Shown here in pieces: positions 30,615 through 38,557 of a DNA stretch of 52,148 bases. Source of the stretch: Candidatus Rokuibacteriota bacterium (GTDB lineage Bacteria > Methylomirabilota > Methylomirabilia > Rokubacteriales > CSP1-6). Every line of letters begins with the position of its first letter. The first letter of the stretch is position 1. The translations under genes were made by a program, and so were the position numbers. Location: the NCBI GenBank assembly GCA_003221615.1, contig QHSQ01000040.1, forward strand, positions 1 to 52,148, read 5' to 3'. The notes under the pieces were generated by a model. It worked only from the letters and a program-made list of their open reading frames with translations, searched no databases and had not been told where the DNA came from.

Positions 30615-32870
30615 TCAGTCGAGCCGCGGGTTGAACCCCTTGACCGAGACGTACGGGTCGGGCCACGGCAGGTCCCATCCCTGCTCGTACGCGGCGTGCC
30701 GCGTCCAGTAGGGATCGTAGAGATGGCCGCGGGCGAGCACGCAGAGGTCGGCGCGGCCCGCGGCCAGGATGCTGTTGACGTCGTCGTACGAGGCGATGCC
30801 GCCCACCGTCATCGTCGGGATCTCGGCCTCGCCGCGGATTCGATCGCTGAACGGCGTCTGGTAGAGCCGGCCGTACGCGGGCCTCTGATCGGGTACGGTC
30901 TGGCCGGTCGAGACCGTCACGATGTCGCAACCGTGCTCGCGGAGCCTACGCGCGAAAGCCACGGCCTCGTCGAAGTCGAGCCCTCCTTCGGCCCAGTCGG
31001 TCGCGGAGATCTTCGCCGACATCGGTCGGTCCGACGGCCAAACGGCGCGAGCCGCGTCGAAGACCTCGAGGGGGTACCGCGCGCGATTGTCCGGGGAGCC
31101 GCCGTACGCGTCGGTCCTCGCGTTCGTCAGCGGCGAGATGAAGCTCGCCAGCAGATAGCCATGGGCCATGTGGAGCTCGAGCATGTCGAAGCCCGCCTGC
31201 TCGGCCATGCGCGCCGCGCTCACGAACTGACCGCGCACCCGGTCCATGTCGGCGCGGTCCATCGCCTTCGGGACCTGGCTGTAGGGATGGTACGGGAGCG
31301 CCGAGGCGGAGATGAGCGGCCAGTTGCCGTCGGAGAGCGGCTCGTCCATCCCTTGCCACAGAAGTCGGGTCGAGCCCTTGCGGCCGGCGTGGCCCAACTG
31401 GAGCGCGATGCGCGCCGGGCTGGCCGCGTGGACGAAGTCGACGATCCGCTTCCAGGCGGCGACGTGCTCGGGCTTGTACATGCCGGTGCAGCCCGAGGTG
31501 ATCCGCCCCTCGCGGCTCACATCGGTCATCTCCGCGACGACGAGCGCCGCGCCCCCGACCGCGCGCGAGCCCAGATTCACGAGATGCCAATCGCCGGGCG
31601 TCCCGTCCTGGGCCGAGTACTGGCACATCGGCGAGACCACGATGCGGTTCGAGAGCAACATCTCGCGCAGGCGGAACGGCGTGAACATCGGAGGCGGCGG
31701 TGGGGCGGCGGGGATCGCGACCCGGCTTTGCCGCTCGGCGCGCGAGGCGAACCATCGATCGACCTCGGTCACGAAGCCGGGATCGCGGCGTTTCAAGTTG
31801 TCGTGGGTCACCCGCAGGCTCCGCGTCAGGAGGCTCATCGCGAACTGGATCGGCTCGAGGCGGCCGTGATACCGCTCGGCGTCCTCGAACCACTCGAGGC
31901 TCACCTGTGCCGCGCGCTGCAGGCGCTCGACCTCCGGGCGCCGGTCTTCCTCGTACGCGGCCAGCGCCTTGGCGACCTCGCCGTGGCGCTGGAGCGCGCG
32001 CGCCAGCGCGATCGCGTCCTCGAGCGCCAGCTTCGTTCCCGAGCCGATCGAGAAGTGCGCCGTGTGCGCGGCGTCGCCGACCAGCACGACGTTGCGGTGA
32101 CGCCAGCTCCCGTTGCGGACCGTCGGGAAATTCCGCCAGAGCGAGCGGTTCTTCAGGAGGCGATGCCCCTTCAGCTCTTCGGCGAAGAGTCGCTCGCAGA
32201 AGGCCAGCGTCTGGTCCTCGTCCGCGTGATCGAGACCGGCGCGCCGCCACGTCTCCTCGGTCGCCTCGAGGATGAACGTGGACATCGAGGCGTCGTACCG
32301 ATAGGCGTGCACGCGCCAGAGGCCGTGCGGGCTTTCCTTGAAGAGGAACGTGAACGCCGGGTACGGAAACGTCGTGCCGAGCCAGACGAACTTGTTGGGC
32401 CGCCAGTCGATCTGCGGCCGGAAGTGCTCGGCGTACCGGCTGCGGACGACGCTGTTGACGCCGTCGGCGGCCAGCACCAGATCGGCGTCGGCATACACCG
32501 CGAGGTCGCTGACGTCCTGCTGGAACTCGAGCCGGACGCCCAGCTCGGCGCAGCGGCGCTGCAGGATGTCGAGCAGGACCTGGCGTGACATCCCGGCGAA
32601 GCCGTGGCCCGTCGAGGTCAGCACCTCGCCGCGGTAGTGGATGTCGATGTCGTCCCAGTGAGCGAAGTGACTCGTGATCTCCGCGTGGCTCTCGCGATCG
32701 GCCTCGGCCACGTGCTCGAGCGTGGCGTCGGAGAACACGACACCGAACCCGAAGGTGTCGTCGGGCCGGTTCCGCTCGACGACGGTGATGTCGTGGGCGG
32801 GGTCCGACTTCTTCATCAGCAGGCTGAAGTAGAGCCCGGCCGGGCCGCCCCCGATCGCGACGATCCTCAT
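30615..32870 (-). CDS. Bifunctional FAD monooxygenase/Old Yellow Enzyme fusion (2-aminobenzoyl-CoA monooxygenase/reductase or salicylyl-CoA 5-hydroxylase type)
   Basis: The 751-residue protein fuses two enzymes. Residues 1 to about 385 form a class A flavin monooxygenase: GGGPAG near the N-terminus, FGFGVVFSDATLEHV, and VLVGDAAHTAHFSIGSGTKLALEDA. A proline-rich linker (AIPAAPPPPPMF) leads to an FMN barrel from about 395 with SPMCQYSA, HAGRKGST, HMAHGYLLASFISPLTNARTDAYGGS and PTMTVGGI. This architecture matches 2-aminobenzoyl-CoA monooxygenase/reductase and salicylyl-CoA 5-hydroxylases, which hydroxylate CoA-activated aromatic acids and, in the first case, reduce the ring. No aromatic-acid CoA ligase is adjacent, though a PaaK-like gene lies elsewhere in the window. 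Confidence 0.9.
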   Translation of the reverse strand: MRIVAIGGGPAGLYFSLLMKKSDPAHDITVVERNRPDDTFGFGVVFSDATLEHVAEADRESHAEITSHFAHWDDIDIHYRGEVLTSTGHGFAGMSRQVLLDILQRRCAELGVRLEFQQDVSDLAVYADADLVLAADGVNSVVRSRYAEHFRPQIDWRPNKFVWLGTTFPYPAFTFLFKESPHGLWRVHAYRYDASMSTFILEATEETWRRAGLDHADEDQTLAFCERLFAEELKGHRLLKNRSLWRNFPTVRNGSWRHRNVVLVGDAAHTAHFSIGSGTKLALEDAIALARALQRHGEVAKALAAYEEDRRPEVERLQRAAQVSLEWFEDAERYHGRLEPIQFAMSLLTRSLRVTHDNLKRRDPGFVTEVDRWFASRAERQSRVAIPAAPPPPPMFTPFRLREMLLSNRIVVSPMCQYSAQDGTPGDWHLVNLGSRAVGGAALVVAEMTDVSREGRITSGCTGMYKPEHVAAWKRIVDFVHAASPARIALQLGHAGRKGSTRLLWQGMDEPLSDGNWPLISASALPYHPYSQVPKAMDRADMDRVRGQFVSAARMAEQAGFDMLELHMAHGYLLASFISPLTNARTDAYGGSPDNRARYPLEVFDAARAVWPSDRPMSAKISATDWAEGGLDFDEAVAFARRLREHGCDIVTVSTGQTVPDQRPAYGRLYQTPFSDRIRGEAEIPTMTVGGIASYDDVNSILAAGRADLCVLARGHLYDPYWTRHAAYEQGWDLPWPDPYVSVKGFNPRLD

Positions 32871-32890
32871 CGCCTCGATTCTAAGGCCAG

Positions 32891-33094
32891 TCAGCCGAGG
32901 TTCACGTCGCGAGCTTCAGCTTCTGAATTTCGCCCCGATTCGCGCGGCCTTTTCGCGCGCCGCCGAGATCGCCGGGGACCATTCATCATCGGCGTGGGAT
33001 GAGTCCTCTCAGGACTCTGTGCCATCGCGGGGCTCGGGGCGAGGCCTGCCACCGCCATGGCCTGAAGGAAGCGTCGACGGTCGGCGATGCTCAC
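32891..33094 (-). pseudogene. Tat-signal small protein, apparently frameshifted
   Basis: The frame starts with GTG overlapping the sialidase-fold gene's stop. It encodes a twin-arginine-like signal, ADRRRFLQAMAVAGLAPSPAMAQS. After this the frame turns into arginine-rich residues (RRSRRRAKRPRESG) unlike a real protein. In the -1 frame the same DNA reads EDSSHADDEWSPAISAAREK and ARIGAKFRS then stop, a normal-looking soluble segment. The switch lies at a GAGAG tract around 33006-33016, where a two-base slip would restore the frame. I infer a decayed exported protein of about 60 residues, function unknown. Confidence 0.55.
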
Positions 33095-34311
33095 TTCACG
33101 AGCCTGATCGCCTGCGTCACCGTCTTCAAGACGGGGAACTGCTCCTCGTGCCACGCGACCACGAAATCGCCGCTCGGCGCCACCGCGACGTCCGGTGCGT
33201 AGGCCTTGATGGCCTGCGACAGCGCCTGCGGCGCGCTGAGCGTCCGCCCTCCGTCGGTTGAGTAGCGCAGCAGGACACGCCGCCGGACGGCGGTCGCCTC
33301 CTCCCAGACGATCGCGACGTGTCCCGCCGGATCGGCGGCGAGCCGCACCTGGTCGGGGATGTATCCGGCCGCGGTGTTGAGGCGCGAGGGCGCCGCGAAG
33401 CGGAGCCCGTCCGGGCTGGCGGCGAAGAGCATGCGCGGCTGCCCCTCGGCCGTCTCGGTGTACCAGGCCAGGTAGACGCGACCACGGCCATCCATCGCCA
33501 CGCTCCCCCCGCGATGCGGGCAGGCATTGATCTTCCAGCGATCGGCGTGCACGAGCCCCGCCAGACTGAAGGAGCGAGCGCCGTCACGCGAGAGCCCGAC
33601 CACCATGTCGCGGATGCTGCCCGGGAACACCTTGCGCCACGCCACCGCGACGGTGTCGCCCGGACCCGCCGCGACGTCGATGCGACAGCACACGCACGTC
33701 TCACCCTCGTCGAGCTTCAGCGTCTTCTCGACGCGCGATCCGCGCTCCGTGATTCGAGCCAGGTACGTACCCGCCGTGCTCGGACCGTCCCGGCTGTCGA
33801 TCCAGGACACGATGACGGTGCCGTCGGGCGCGACACCGAGGCCCTCGAACGAGTGGGAGATCGGACGGTCCTCGTTCACCCGCAGGGGACTCTCGAATGT
33901 CCTGCCGCCGTCGAGCGAGCGCGACAGGCGGAGATCCGAGGCGAAGAGCCCGCCCTCGGGGACCGGCTTGGCCGACGACCACGAGACGTAGACTTCACCG
34001 CCGGGGCCCAGCGCCAGGCCGGGCGGCTGGTGCAGCGAGTCGGCGAACAGCCCGTCGGGGTTGACGCGCACCGGCTTGGGCGCGCTCCCGAGCTGCGCGA
34101 CGAAGAGGTTGTGGTCGTGGCCTTGCTGGGCGATCCAGGCGACCACGGTCTTGCCGTCACGCGTGACGGCCACGGCCGGAGCCGAGACGTGCGCCTCGTG
34201 GGGCTTGTCGAAGACCGTCAGCTCTTGCCGGGGGGCCAGCGCGGGTCCGGCGGCATGAGCCGGGGGCGCCACGAGAAGAACGGCGAGCGCGGCGGCGACG
34301 AGAACTCTCAT
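33091..34311 (-). CDS. Secreted sialidase/BNR-fold repeat protein
   Basis: The 406-residue protein has a signal peptide MRVLVAAALAVLLVAPPAHAAG and then BNR/sialidase-type beta-propeller repeats with Asp-box-like motifs: SRSLDGGRTFESP, SRDGARSFS, STDGGRTLSAP. Middle motifs GETCVCCRIDVAAGPGD and WKINACPHRGG are distinctive, with a CxCC cluster that could bind metal. Catalytic sialidase arginines are not evident, so it is probably a binding or scaffold protein rather than a glycosidase. It is coupled by ATGA to the TonB receptor gene upstream and by GTGA to the Tat-signal gene downstream. Confidence 0.85.
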   Translation of the reverse strand: MRVLVAAALAVLLVAPPAHAAGPALAPRQELTVFDKPHEAHVSAPAVAVTRDGKTVVAWIAQQGHDHNLFVAQLGSAPKPVRVNPDGLFADSLHQPPGLALGPGGEVYVSWSSAKPVPEGGLFASDLRLSRSLDGGRTFESPLRVNEDRPISHSFEGLGVAPDGTVIVSWIDSRDGPSTAGTYLARITERGSRVEKTLKLDEGETCVCCRIDVAAGPGDTVAVAWRKVFPGSIRDMVVGLSRDGARSFSLAGLVHADRWKINACPHRGGSVAMDGRGRVYLAWYTETAEGQPRMLFAASPDGLRFAAPSRLNTAAGYIPDQVRLAADPAGHVAIVWEEATAVRRRVLLRYSTDGGRTLSAPQALSQAIKAYAPDVAVAPSGDFVVAWHEEQFPVLKTVTQAIRLVK

Positions 34312-36180
34312 TTGAACCTCCAGCTCACGCCGCCGTAGAAGGCACGGCCGTCTCCCGGCTCGAAGAACCGTCCGTTCGCGTTGTCCACGACCACGGACGA
34401 GACGTAGCTCTGGGCGGCGAGGTTGCGCGCCTCGAAGTACACGCTCAGGTTGGTCGGTTTGTGATCGTACCCCACGCGGACGTTACCCAGCGCGTAGCTC
34501 GGCGTGCGCACGGTGTTCTCGCTGTTGACGAAGTAGCCGGTCGGCACCCACTCGACATTCGGCGCGATCCAGAAGCCCGAGAGATGGTCGTAGCGCAGCT
34601 CACCGCGAACGAAGTGACGGGGCGCACCCGGCAAATCATTGTTGTTAAAGGTCGGATCGTCGACGAAAACGAAGCGCGAATAGGTGTAGGCGACGCGGGC
34701 GGTCAATGCGTCGCCCGTGGCGCCCAGACCCATACTCTTGGCGGCGTCCCGGACGAGCACGACGTCGGCGCCGGCCTCCACGCCCGTGTGCCGCGAGCGA
34801 TCGATGTTGGTGAAGCGCGGGATCGTGAACGGCGCGAAGGGGAACGGCTGAACGTTCACGTTACGGATCTCGTCCCAGAGCTCGATGTCGTACAGCGCGA
34901 CGTCCCACGTGACACGGTTGCCGAGCGTTCCGCGGGTGCCCACCTCGAACTGCCAGGCCTTCTGCGCCTTGAGCTCGTTCAGCTCGCCGCCGATCTGGCC
35001 CGGCGCCGTCAGCTCGAGCACCAGCGGCGGCTCGTACGACCGGCTCGCGTTGGCGAACACCTGCCCCGTCGGCGCCACCTTCCAGACGAAGCCGAGCTTC
35101 GGGACGAACGAGAAGAAGTCCACCGAGTCGGACTGGTTGCCGTCGCTCAGGAAGCGGTCACGGACCTCGCGGACCGCGTATTGCGCGCGGCCCCCGACGA
35201 CCGCCGTGAAGGTCGGCACGATATCGAACTGGTCCTCGGCGTAGGCGCCGACGTTCGTCGCGATGTTGATCTGATTCTTGGTCAGGGCTCCGCGATGCCC
35301 GCTGAGGTTCTGGAGGTTTCCGTTCCTGACGGAACTGGACGACGCTCGGATCTTGCTGTCGCGGATTGCTCCGGAACTCCTGCAGGGTGAGGGAGCCGGG
35401 CAGCTCTTCCTCGCTGTGGGTGTACCCGAGATCGAGGCGAATGGTGGTGCCGCCCGGGAGCGCGTAGCCGAAGGTGGCGTAGGCGCGCCGGCGTACCTGC
35501 TCGCTGTGATCGCGGTACCCGTCGAGCTCGGTGTCGGCGAACGCCGCGTAGATGTCGACCGGGCCATAGACCTGCCCCGTCCCGATGTAATTTTTCAGGA
35601 AGCCAAACGAGCCGGCCTCGCTGCGCAGCTCGACGCGGCCCGCGTCGTAGCCGGTCTTGGTGACGAGGTTGATCGCTCCGCCCAGCGTGTACCCGCCATA
35701 CGCGAGCGCGTTGGCGCCTTTGTAGATCTCGATGCGTTTGGTCGTCAGGAGCTCGAGGGACTCGAAGTCGCTGAACCCATCGGCCTGTCCGTAGATGAAG
35801 CCATCGATGAGGACGTTGATGCCGCGCAGGTGAAAGTTGTTACGGAGTCCGGAGCCTCGAATCGAGAGCTGGCTCTCGTCGGCGGCGCCGAAGCGCGGAC
35901 GGATCATGACGCCCGGCACGAAGTCGAGCACGTCCTTGAGGTTGGCCCCACGCGTCTGCTCGATCGTCGTCTGGTCGATGACCGCGGTGCCGCCGGGAAC
36001 GCGCGAGAGCTCCTCGCTGGCCTCCTGGTCGGTGCGCGTGCGGTCCGCCGGCACGCGGACGCCCTCGACCACGACCGGCTCGAGCCTGGGGGGCGCCTGT
36101 TGCGTCGGGGGCGCGGTCGGTTGCTGAGCCATGGCTGGTACGGCGAGGAGCACGACGAGCATCGACACGACGATTCGCAT
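34308..36180 (-). pseudogene. TonB-dependent outer-membrane receptor, disrupted by a frameshift (probably with a deletion)
   Basis: The start ATG at 36180 follows AGGAG. The first frame gives a signal peptide (MRIVVSMLVVLLAVPAMAQQ), the plug domain (GGTAVIDQTTIEQTRGANLKDVLDFVPGVMIRP...LSIRGSGLRNNFHLRGINVLIDG) and the first barrel strands. Near 35320-35345 it slips into nonsense, while the next frame takes up the barrel at GNLQNLSGHRGALTKNQ and runs to the final SWRFK. The two parts sum to about 625 residues. The barrel segment expected between the NPRQQDP turn and GHRGAL seems missing, so a deletion of perhaps 100 codons is likely. A sequencing indel cannot explain the missing segment. Confidence 0.78.
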
Positions 36181-36188
36181 AGAGGCTC

Positions 36189-36947
36189 CTATCGAAGGCG
36201 AAATTCCACGGGGAGTAGCACCCATATACCGACCGCTTCAGCTCCGCGTCTGGCCGGCTCGAAGTGCCAGCGCTTGACGGCTTCGGCTGCTGCGTTGTCG
36301 AGGTCGGGATGGCCGGCGGAGTCGTGAATCAGCACCTCCGTAACGCGTCCGTCGGCGGCGACGTAGACACGCAAGGTCGTCATTCCCTGGATCCCCATGC
36401 GCCGCGCGCTACTCGGGTATGACGGACGCACCTGGTAGCCGCCGCGGGGAATCGCCGTCTTGGTGATGCCGTCGGAGGGAATCGTCGCGACGCTCTTCGG
36501 CGGAGGCTCAGTACCCATATTCGATCCGCCTCGGCCCGTGTCGATCGGTAGCTGGACGGCGGACGAGCCCCCCGCGACCTCGAGCGACGTCGCGGGAGCC
36601 GGCACTGTGGCGGGCTCCCTCGCGGCCTCAGAGGCCGGAGGCGGAGGGACCGGCGGCGGAGTCTCGACGGCTTCCTTCTCCGCAATGGGCACTGGCATCG
36701 GCATCACTATGGGCTTCGGCAACGTGAGCTTCGCGGGCTTGGGCCGGGCCGGCGCGGGAGCGCCGGGCGCCGGAGCGTCGACGAGGCGAGGCGATTCGCT
36801 CAGGGTCAGGTCGGCGATGAGAACCGCGGGCACTTTGGGCATGACGAGGTCGCGACCGATGGCGATCGCGGCACCGACGAGCGCCACGTGAATCAGGCAC
36901 GACACGCCGAGGGTCGTGCAGCGGTGCAGCGATACTACCTTCGCCAT
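36189..36947 (-). CDS. tonB: Energy transducer TonB
   Basis: The 252-residue protein has an N-terminal membrane anchor (LGVSCLIHVALVGAAIAIG), a proline-rich periplasmic spacer (PKPAKLTLPKP, PPPVPPPPA) and a C-terminal TonB domain YQVRPSYPSSARRMGIQGMTTLRVYVAADGRVTEVLIHDSAGHPDLDNAAAEAVKRWHFEPAR. It transfers proton-motive energy from ExbBD (not in the window) to outer-membrane receptors. It lies 8 bases upstream of the receptor gene in the same direction, so it is a dedicated TonB for that receptor. Confidence 0.93.
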   Translation of the reverse strand: MAKVVSLHRCTTLGVSCLIHVALVGAAIAIGRDLVMPKVPAVLIADLTLSESPRLVDAPAPGAPAPARPKPAKLTLPKPIVMPMPVPIAEKEAVETPPPVPPPPASEAAREPATVPAPATSLEVAGGSSAVQLPIDTGRGGSNMGTEPPPKSVATIPSDGITKTAIPRGGYQVRPSYPSSARRMGIQGMTTLRVYVAADGRVTEVLIHDSAGHPDLDNAAAEAVKRWHFEPARRGAEAVGIWVLLPVEFRLR

Positions 36948-37035
36948 GAGCCCGCGAAATCCGCCTCTCGCTTGGTTGAATGTGGAGCGAATCAGGACCC
37001 GGACACGCCGGGTCTGCGCACGGAACGAATGCGAG

Positions 37036-37557
37036 CTAAGCGGAGATCGGAGGGGCGCGACCCTGATGGGCCGCGAGGCTCGACGCGTCGAAGCTGAGCT
37101 GCTGCGGAAGGACGACCCGCTCCTGGGAAGTCAGGACGAGGTGTTCTTGTGTCGTGCCGTCGACCTGGGTTCCGGCGAGATGGGCGGTCGCGGCCGCCAC
37201 GGAACACGTCGGCCCTGAACGGAGATCGTCGAGATGACGGAGATCGTTGAGGTGGTGAACCGAATGAACGCCGTTCTCGAACGCGAACAGTCCCAGGATC
37301 AGGACGACCGCCAGCGCGAGCGCGCGGCGCGGGCGGCGCCACGAGATGATCAGCGCCGCCGCCGCGCCGAGCAGCGCAGGCCATGGGACTCCCGGCGGCG
37401 TCGGTGCGGGAGACCAGGCCATCGTCGACGGCGGAGCCGCCGGCAGCTCGGCCGCGGCCTCGAGCGCAGGGTGCGCCCACGCCGGCGTGCCCCAGAAGAT
37501 GGCGACAGCCAGCACCAGCAGCGATGCCAGAGTGAAGCGACGCAACATTCGCGTCAT
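37036..37557 (-). CDS. Membrane protein with His-rich loop, first gene of the TonB module
   Basis: The 173-residue protein has a signal or first membrane segment (LASLLVLAVAIFWGTPAWA), a periplasmic stretch, two more membrane segments (WPALLGAAAALIISW and ALALAVVLILGLFAF), then a loop GVHSVHHLNDLRHLDDL and a cysteine-containing TCSVAAATAHLAG. The histidine pattern suggests metal binding. It resembles small membrane proteins that accompany TonB receptors for metals, but I cannot name a family. It heads the minus-strand order: this gene, TonB, receptor, sialidase-fold protein, Tat protein. Confidence 0.75.
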   Translation of the reverse strand: MTRMLRRFTLASLLVLAVAIFWGTPAWAHPALEAAAELPAAPPSTMAWSPAPTPPGVPWPALLGAAAALIISWRRPRRALALAVVLILGLFAFENGVHSVHHLNDLRHLDDLRSGPTCSVAAATAHLAGTQVDGTTQEHLVLTSQERVVLPQQLSFDASSLAAHQGRAPPISA

Positions 37558-37672
37558 CGTAGCATGGATCTGACGCGCTCCTGATGCCGGCTCCTCTCCC
37601 GAGCATCGCGGTCGGCGCCCTGAGACGGCTTCGTTGACAGGCCCCCGGCGCCTTGGGCATAGTCGCCGCCAG

Positions 37673-38539
37673 ATGGCGAAGAGCGTCTATCGCGACTACG
37701 ACCAGCACGCCCTCGACGCCGAGTACAACAACCGTGAGAAGGTCAAGGAGAGCGCCGACTGGCTGTCGCGGTACGCGGTCGCCAGCGCCGAGGCGCGCAC
37801 CGCGCTCGACTGCCGGCTCGATCTCGCCTACGGCGCGCACCCCGGCGAGCGCCTCGACGTCTTCCCCGCCCGCGGTGGCCCGGCGCCCGCGCACGTGTTC
37901 ATCCACGGCGGCTCCTGGCACCGGCTCGACAAGTCCGACTCGAGCTTCGTCGCGCGCGCGTTCCAGCCCGCGGGCGCGGCGGTCGTCGTGGTCAACTACG
38001 CCCTGATCCCCACGGTCGACATGGACGAGCTCGTGCGCCAGTGTCGCGCGTCGATCGTCTGGGTTCATCGCAACGCCGCGTCGTTCGGCGGCGATCCCAA
38101 TCGCATTTTCGTGTCGGGCCACTCGGCCGGCGGGCATCTGACCGCCATGCTGATGTCGACCGACTGGAGCGCCTTCGCGGGCTTGCCCGCCGATGTCATC
38201 AAGGCCGGGTGCGGGATCAGCGGGCTTTACGACCTCGAGCCGATCCGGCTCTCGTACCTCAACGAGGTCTTGAAGCTCACGCCGGAGACGGCGCGCCGCC
38301 TGAGCCCGGTGCACTGCCCGCCGGCGCGCTCGGGACCGCTGCTGCTCGCGGTCGGCGAGCTCGAGGGAGCCGAATATCACCGCCAGGGTGAGGAAATGGC
38401 CGCGGTGTGGCGCACCCGGCGCCTGCCCTGCCAGGCGCTCGACATGCCCGCGCACAACCACTTCTCGATCCTCGCGGAGCTCGAGGACCCGGGCACCACG
38501 TTGAGCCGCCTGCTGCTGCGTCAGATGGGCTTCCGCTGA
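37673..38539 (+). CDS. Alpha/beta hydrolase (esterase, kynurenine formamidase-like)
   Basis: The 288-residue protein has the hormone-sensitive-lipase-type oxyanion motif HVFIHGGSWH, the nucleophile elbow GHSAGGHL, and a C-terminal MPAHNHFSILAEL with the catalytic histidine. The N-terminal AEYNNREKV stretch is typical of kynurenine-formamidase-like esterases. It hydrolyses an ester or formamide; the substrate is not known. The ATG at 37673 was chosen because the family's N-terminus begins just after it. The Lhr helicase gene follows 18 bases later. Confidence 0.87.
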   Translation: MAKSVYRDYDQHALDAEYNNREKVKESADWLSRYAVASAEARTALDCRLDLAYGAHPGERLDVFPARGGPAPAHVFIHGGSWHRLDKSDSSFVARAFQPAGAAVVVVNYALIPTVDMDELVRQCRASIVWVHRNAASFGGDPNRIFVSGHSAGGHLTAMLMSTDWSAFAGLPADVIKAGCGISGLYDLEPIRLSYLNEVLKLTPETARRLSPVHCPPARSGPLLLAVGELEGAEYHRQGEEMAAVWRTRRLPCQALDMPAHNHFSILAELEDPGTTLSRLLLRQMGFR

Positions 38540-38557
38540 GGCGTAAGATTCAGTTGA

